NCBI GenBank assembly: GCA_964528645.1
Contig: CAZGSR010000006.1
Location: 18,771 to 82,770, forward strand
Source of the DNA: UBA5734 sp964528645
GTDB taxonomy: Bacteria > Bacillota > Clostridia > Saccharofermentanales > UBA5734
Reading direction: 5' to 3'
Length of the DNA stretch: 64,000 nucleotides
This document shows, in pieces, positions 60,927-64,000 of the stretch; positions within the stretch are counted from its first letter, which is position 1; each line of letters begins with the position of its first letter. Position numbers and translations under genes: made by a program. The notes beneath the pieces are model-generated. The model was not told where the DNA came from, searched no databases, and saw nothing but the letters and a program-made list of their open reading frames with translations.

Positions 60927-62702
60927 TTAGCGGGCAATCAAACGGGTCGTCGCCTCGTGGACCAGCTTCTCAATGACTGCGTCGACTTTCATGACGCCCA
61001 GGTCCCCGTCCTTGCGGGAACGAACTGCCAGGCTGTCGGTTTCGATCTCGGCATCACCGAGGACCAGCATGTACTGGAGCTTATCCATCTGGGCCTCGCG
61101 GATCTTCTTGCCGATTTTCTCATCCCGGGTGTCGATCTCGACCCTGAGGCCCGCCTGCTTCAAGCGCAGGGCGATGGCCTTGGCCGCATCGAGATGGCGT
61201 TCGGAGATCGGCAGGATCCTGGCCTGCTCGGGAGCGATCCAAAGCGGCAAGGCACCGGCGTATTTCTCGATCAGCAAGGCCAGCGTGCGTTCATAGCAGC
61301 CAATCGATGTACGATGGATGATGTAGGGGTGGCGTTTTTCACCATCCCGGTCGGTATATTCCATTCCGAATCGTTCGGCCAGCTGAAAGTCGATCTGGAT
61401 CGTGATCAGGGTGTCTTCCTTACCAAAAACATTACGGATCTGGATGTCCAGTTTCGGGCCATAGAAAGCGGCCTCGCCTACGCCTTCGACATAGGGAATC
61501 TTCGCATGGTCGAGGATCTGGCGCATCGTCCCCTGGACAGACTCCCATTCTTCGGCTGATCCAATGTATTTTTCCCGGTTGGATTCATCCCAGAGCGAGA
61601 ATCGGTAGCTGACATCATCATCCAGGCCAACAGCCTGAAGCATGAAATTGGCCAGATCCAGGGCTCCCCTGAATTCCTGTTCCAGCTGGTCCGGGGTGCA
61701 GATCAGGTGGCCTTCGGAGATGGTGAACTGGCGCACCCGGATCAGGCCGTGCATTTCACCCGATGATTCGTTGCGGAACAAGGTCGATGTTTCACCATAC
61801 CGGATTGGCAAGTCCCGGTAGCTGCGGGTCTTGGTCAGATAAGCCTGGAACTGGAACGGGCACGTCATCGGACGCAGGGCCAGGACCTCCTCGGTGTCAG
61901 CTTTCTCAGGATCACCGATGATAAACATGCCATCGCGGTAGTGGTGCCAATGACCAGAGATTTTGTACAGGTCGGACTTGGCCATGAAGGGAGTTTTCGT
62001 CAGCTGGTAGCCACGGCGTTCTTCCTCATCTTCGACAAAGCGCTGCAGGAGCTGGATGGTGCGTGCCCCTTTTGGCAGCAGGATCGGCAAACCCTGGCCA
62101 ATGTAGTCGACAGTCGTGAAATAGCCTAACTCACGGCCCAGTTTGTTGTGGTCACGTTTTTTCGCTTCTTCTTGCTGGTCCAGATAGTCCTTGAGCTGCT
62201 GTTTGTCCGGAAAGCTGGTGCCGTAGATGCGCTGCAACATCTTGTTTTTCTCGCTGCCGCGCCAGTAGGCGCCAGCCACCTGAGTCAGTTTGAACGCCTT
62301 GACCTCACCAGTGGCAGCCAGATGAGGGCCGGCACACAGATCGACGAATTCACCCTGGCGGTAGAAACTGATCACCGCATCTGGCGGCAAATCATCAATC
62401 AGCTCCACCTTGTAGGTCTCCCCTGCTTCTGCCATCAGGGCCTTGGCTTCTTCACGCGGCAGTTCGAAACGCTCGATCGGATAGTTGGCCTTGACGATTT
62501 TTTTCATTTCGTCTTCGATCTTGCCCAGTTCCTCCGGTGCAAACGGCTCATCCCGGTCAAAATCATAATAATAGCCCGAATCGATCGCTGGACCGATGGC
62601 CAGACGCGTCTGGGGGTACAATCGTTTGACCGCCTGGGCCAGGATATGTGATGACGTATGGCGAAATGCGTGACGATAGGACGCATCGGAAAAATCTGAC
62701 AT
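60927..62702 (-). CDS. thrS: Threonyl-tRNA synthetase lacking the TGS domain
   Basis: Charges tRNA-Thr. The 591-residue protein begins directly at the editing domain (HTSSHILAQAVKRLYP near 15-30), so the roughly 60-residue N-terminal TGS domain of the usual 640-residue enzyme is missing. The catalytic core has the zinc-binding and class II motifs MTCPFQF, GEMHGLIRVRQF and HRTSIGCYERT, and the C-terminal anticodon domain is intact. The ATG follows GGAGG seven bases upstream, so the short start is real. No T-box was seen in the 150-bp leader. Confidence 0.95.
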   Translation of the reverse strand: MSDFSDASYRHAFRHTSSHILAQAVKRLYPQTRLAIGPAIDSGYYYDFDRDEPFAPEELGKIEDEMKKIVKANYPIERFELPREEAKALMAEAGETYKVELIDDLPPDAVISFYRQGEFVDLCAGPHLAATGEVKAFKLTQVAGAYWRGSEKNKMLQRIYGTSFPDKQQLKDYLDQQEEAKKRDHNKLGRELGYFTTVDYIGQGLPILLPKGARTIQLLQRFVEDEEERRGYQLTKTPFMAKSDLYKISGHWHHYRDGMFIIGDPEKADTEEVLALRPMTCPFQFQAYLTKTRSYRDLPIRYGETSTLFRNESSGEMHGLIRVRQFTISEGHLICTPDQLEQEFRGALDLANFMLQAVGLDDDVSYRFSLWDESNREKYIGSAEEWESVQGTMRQILDHAKIPYVEGVGEAAFYGPKLDIQIRNVFGKEDTLITIQIDFQLAERFGMEYTDRDGEKRHPYIIHRTSIGCYERTLALLIEKYAGALPLWIAPEQARILPISERHLDAAKAIALRLKQAGLRVEIDTRDEKIGKKIREAQMDKLQYMLVLGDAEIETDSLAVRSRKDGDLGVMKVDAVIEKLVHEATTRLIAR

Positions 62703-62755
62703 GGTTACCTCCGAGCCCGCCGGTCAAATATAGGTAAACCTGGACAGGCCATTTC

Positions 62756-62784
62756 ATGATAATCAATCTCGCTGGTTTTGTAAA
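62756..62784 (-). promoter_or_regulatory. Promoter of thrS
   Basis: TTTACA and TATCAT on the minus strand with a 17-base spacer, about 55 bases before the ATG. Reasonable hexamers, no other candidate in the gap to comEA. Confidence 0.55.
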
Positions 62785-62848
62785 TTATGACTGGCATTTA
62801 ACGCTGCTGCCGGTAACTCCTGTTCCGGCAAGGTCTGGAAACAAGGTT

Positions 62849-63496
62849 TCACGAGAGCGTAATCAAGTCGCTGATGGCATCGAGTCGGCTTTGCTTGATG
62901 CCAGGTACCTTCATCAGGTCTTCCTTGCTCTTGAATGGGCCATTCCGCGTCCTGAAATCGAGGATGGCCCTGGCTGTGGCGGGTCCGATCCCTGGTAACT
63001 GGTCCAGTTCTTCGACAGAAGCCTTGTTGATGTTGATCTTTACGACGTCCGACGGGTCATGGGTGACGAGGATGTCGCTTGTGACCGGGTTATCAGCCAC
63101 CTCCGCAAGGGTCGGAATCCGGATGTGGCAATTATCCGTGATAGCCAGGGCCAGGTTGATGTCATCGCTTGCTGCATCGATGCGCAGTCCACCGGCCAAC
63201 TCCACCAGTTCGTACAAGTAGCTGCCCCGCTGGACCCGGTATATCCCTGGTTCAAGGATCGCTCCGACGAGATAGACCGGAACCAGGTCTGGTTCAGTTG
63301 CCAGATCATCTGCCAGATTCCCTGGCTGGGTGTTCAAAGCGAGCGATCCGGATTGGATTGCACGTGTTTCCCGGGCAAGGATCTCAATTCCATCGGGCTG
63401 TGATCGCCAAAGCTCATATGCAACCGCAACCAGTGAAAACAGGCAAATCCCGATCAGGATAAAAAACGTGTGACGCTTCAATTCAATGCTGTGCAT
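62849..63496 (-). CDS. comEA: ComEA-like DNA-binding competence protein
   Basis: 215-residue membrane-anchored protein with one N-terminal helix (about 9-27), an SLBB-like domain with VYLVGAILEPGIYRV and LAGGL, and a C-terminal helix-hairpin-helix region with ININKASVEELDQLPGIG in pieces and PGIKQSRLDAI. ComEA binds incoming DNA in natural transformation. ATG at 63496 after AGGGGGA; the frame extends through a terminator upstream and is rejected. No comEB, comEC or comFA is in the window, so competence itself is unproven. Confidence 0.9.
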   Translation of the reverse strand: MHSIELKRHTFFILIGICLFSLVAVAYELWRSQPDGIEILARETRAIQSGSLALNTQPGNLADDLATEPDLVPVYLVGAILEPGIYRVQRGSYLYELVELAGGLRIDAASDDINLALAITDNCHIRIPTLAEVADNPVTSDILVTHDPSDVVKININKASVEELDQLPGIGPATARAILDFRTRNGPFKSKEDLMKVPGIKQSRLDAISDLITLS

Positions 63497-63533
63497 GGCT
63501 CTGTCCCCCTGGAGGATCATGAGCCAGCATAGC

Positions 63534-63556
63534 AAAACGGGCAGGTTTCCCTGCCC
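63534..63556 (-). terminator. Terminator of rsfS
   Basis: GGGCAGG with CCTGCCC around a GAAA loop, then GTTTTGC on the minus strand. It lies between rsfS and comEA, about 95 bases after the rsfS stop. Confidence 0.7.
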
Positions 63557-63649
63557 CCATTTGATCGACAAATCACGACGAAATTCGACTTGAAGTCCAG
63601 GCAGACCTCACTCCCAGCGGGATTTGAAGGCCGGGCCGATTCGACAAGA

Positions 63650-63988
63650 TCAACTCCGGCTGCGGCTTTGCTGCCAGAGTTTCTCCAGGCTGTAGAAGTC
63701 TCTTTCCTCACTGTGGAACACATGGACTACGACATCTCCGTAATCAAGCAGGATCCAGCGGGAGGATTCAAATCCTTCGACATGGTCCACGAGACGGTTG
63801 TCTTTTTCCTTGAGCAGATATTCGACTTCATCTGCCAATGCCTTGACGTGAGTCGTCGATGTTCCGGTGGCGATGACAAAATAGTCAGCCAGGATTGTCT
63901 TGTCCGAGACATCGATGACATCGATGTCCTTGGCTTTCTTGTCTTCCAGGATGGTTCTGATTTTCTGGGCTAAATCTGATGCGGTCAA
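63650..63988 (-). CDS. rsfS: Ribosomal silencing factor RsfS
   Basis: Iojap/YbeB family factor that binds ribosomal protein uL14 and blocks subunit joining in starvation. The 112-residue protein has KAKDIDVIDVSDKTILADYF in the first half, a GTSTTHVKALADEVEY segment, and VVVHVFHSEERDFYSLEKLW in pieces, all typical. The start is TTG at 63988 with AGGAG seven bases upstream; the window's right edge is only 12 bp beyond, so the upstream partner gene (often yqeK) is out of view. Ends in a terminator. Confidence 0.94.
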   Translation of the reverse strand: MTASDLAQKIRTILEDKKAKDIDVIDVSDKTILADYFVIATGTSTTHVKALADEVEYLLKEKDNRLVDHVEGFESSRWILLDYGDVVVHVFHSEERDFYSLEKLWQQSRSRS

Positions 63989-64000
63989 TGTGATTCTCCT

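Noticed and set aside
62703..62848. T-box riboswitch upstream of thrS
   Set aside because: The leader is under 150 bases and lacks a TGGNACCGCG-like box or a terminator pair.

Overview
The window looks like chromosome of a low-oxygen, clostridia-like Bacillota (Firmicutes) bacterium with moderate to fairly high GC by eye. Supporting signs are a PyrR-attenuated pyr operon with PyrK/PyrD type 1B, RNase Y, YmdB, PgpH, an Asp23/AmaP/DUF2273 set, YqeG, a PPi-type phosphofructokinase and a clostridial-style ParC/ParE pair. Genus is not decidable from the sequence alone; the Oscillospirales/Saccharofermentans area is only a guess. Most genes are on the minus strand, packed into long operons with 1-25 bp overlaps. 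Several genes appear to use TTG starts behind good Shine-Dalgarno (SD) sites.

Layout. 1-11,530 (minus): pyrR-pyrB-pyrC-pyrF-carB-pyrK-pyrD-pyrE, then a YgjP/M48-type metallopeptidase, an RluA-family pseudouridine synthase and a membrane protein cut by the left edge. The leader carries a PyrR-binding hairpin and an attenuator; carA is not in the cluster. 11.6-13.7 kb: tRNA-Leu(CAA), a CAU tRNA (probably Ile2), tRNA-Tyr, murD and tRNA-Leu(CAG). 13.8-16.3 kb (plus): a nuclease-helicase fusion. 16.3-27.0 kb (minus): ymdB, a lipoprotein, lspA, rluD, two DUF881 proteins, phoH, pgpH, ybeY, era, recO. 27.1-30.2 kb: rny, an orphan NuoE-like ferredoxin and another RluA-family enzyme. 30.1-39.8 kb (minus): efp, asp23, amaP, DUF2273, nusB, xseA, xseB, ispA, dxs, nadK, argR, recN.

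39.9-48.4 kb: yqeG, aspartate kinase (plus), then parE-parC and a membrane-anchored deacetylase-like protein whose usual catalytic residues look lost, plus tRNA-Arg and tRNA-Gly. 48.5-54.0 kb: a PHP phosphoesterase and, on the plus strand, a four-gene cluster resembling the late steps of staphyloxanthin synthesis (CrtQ-, CrtO-, CrtP- and AldH-like). 54.0-64.0 kb: tRNA-Lys/Gln/His, a GNAT acetyltransferase, PPi-PFK, flavin reductase, ogt, a second orphan lipoprotein, folA, thyA, tRNA-Pro, thrS lacking its TGS domain, comEA and rsfS.

The most interesting items are the CrtQ/CrtO/CrtP/AldH-like cluster without a visible synthase, the deacetylase-like protein without metal ligands in the topoisomerase operon, the PD-(D/E)XK-XPD fusion, and carB without carA behind its own candidate promoter. 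No phage, IS element, CRISPR array or recognisable defence island was seen. No stretch over 300 bp is without a feature. All coordinates, spacings and family calls come from reading the sequence; no search was run.
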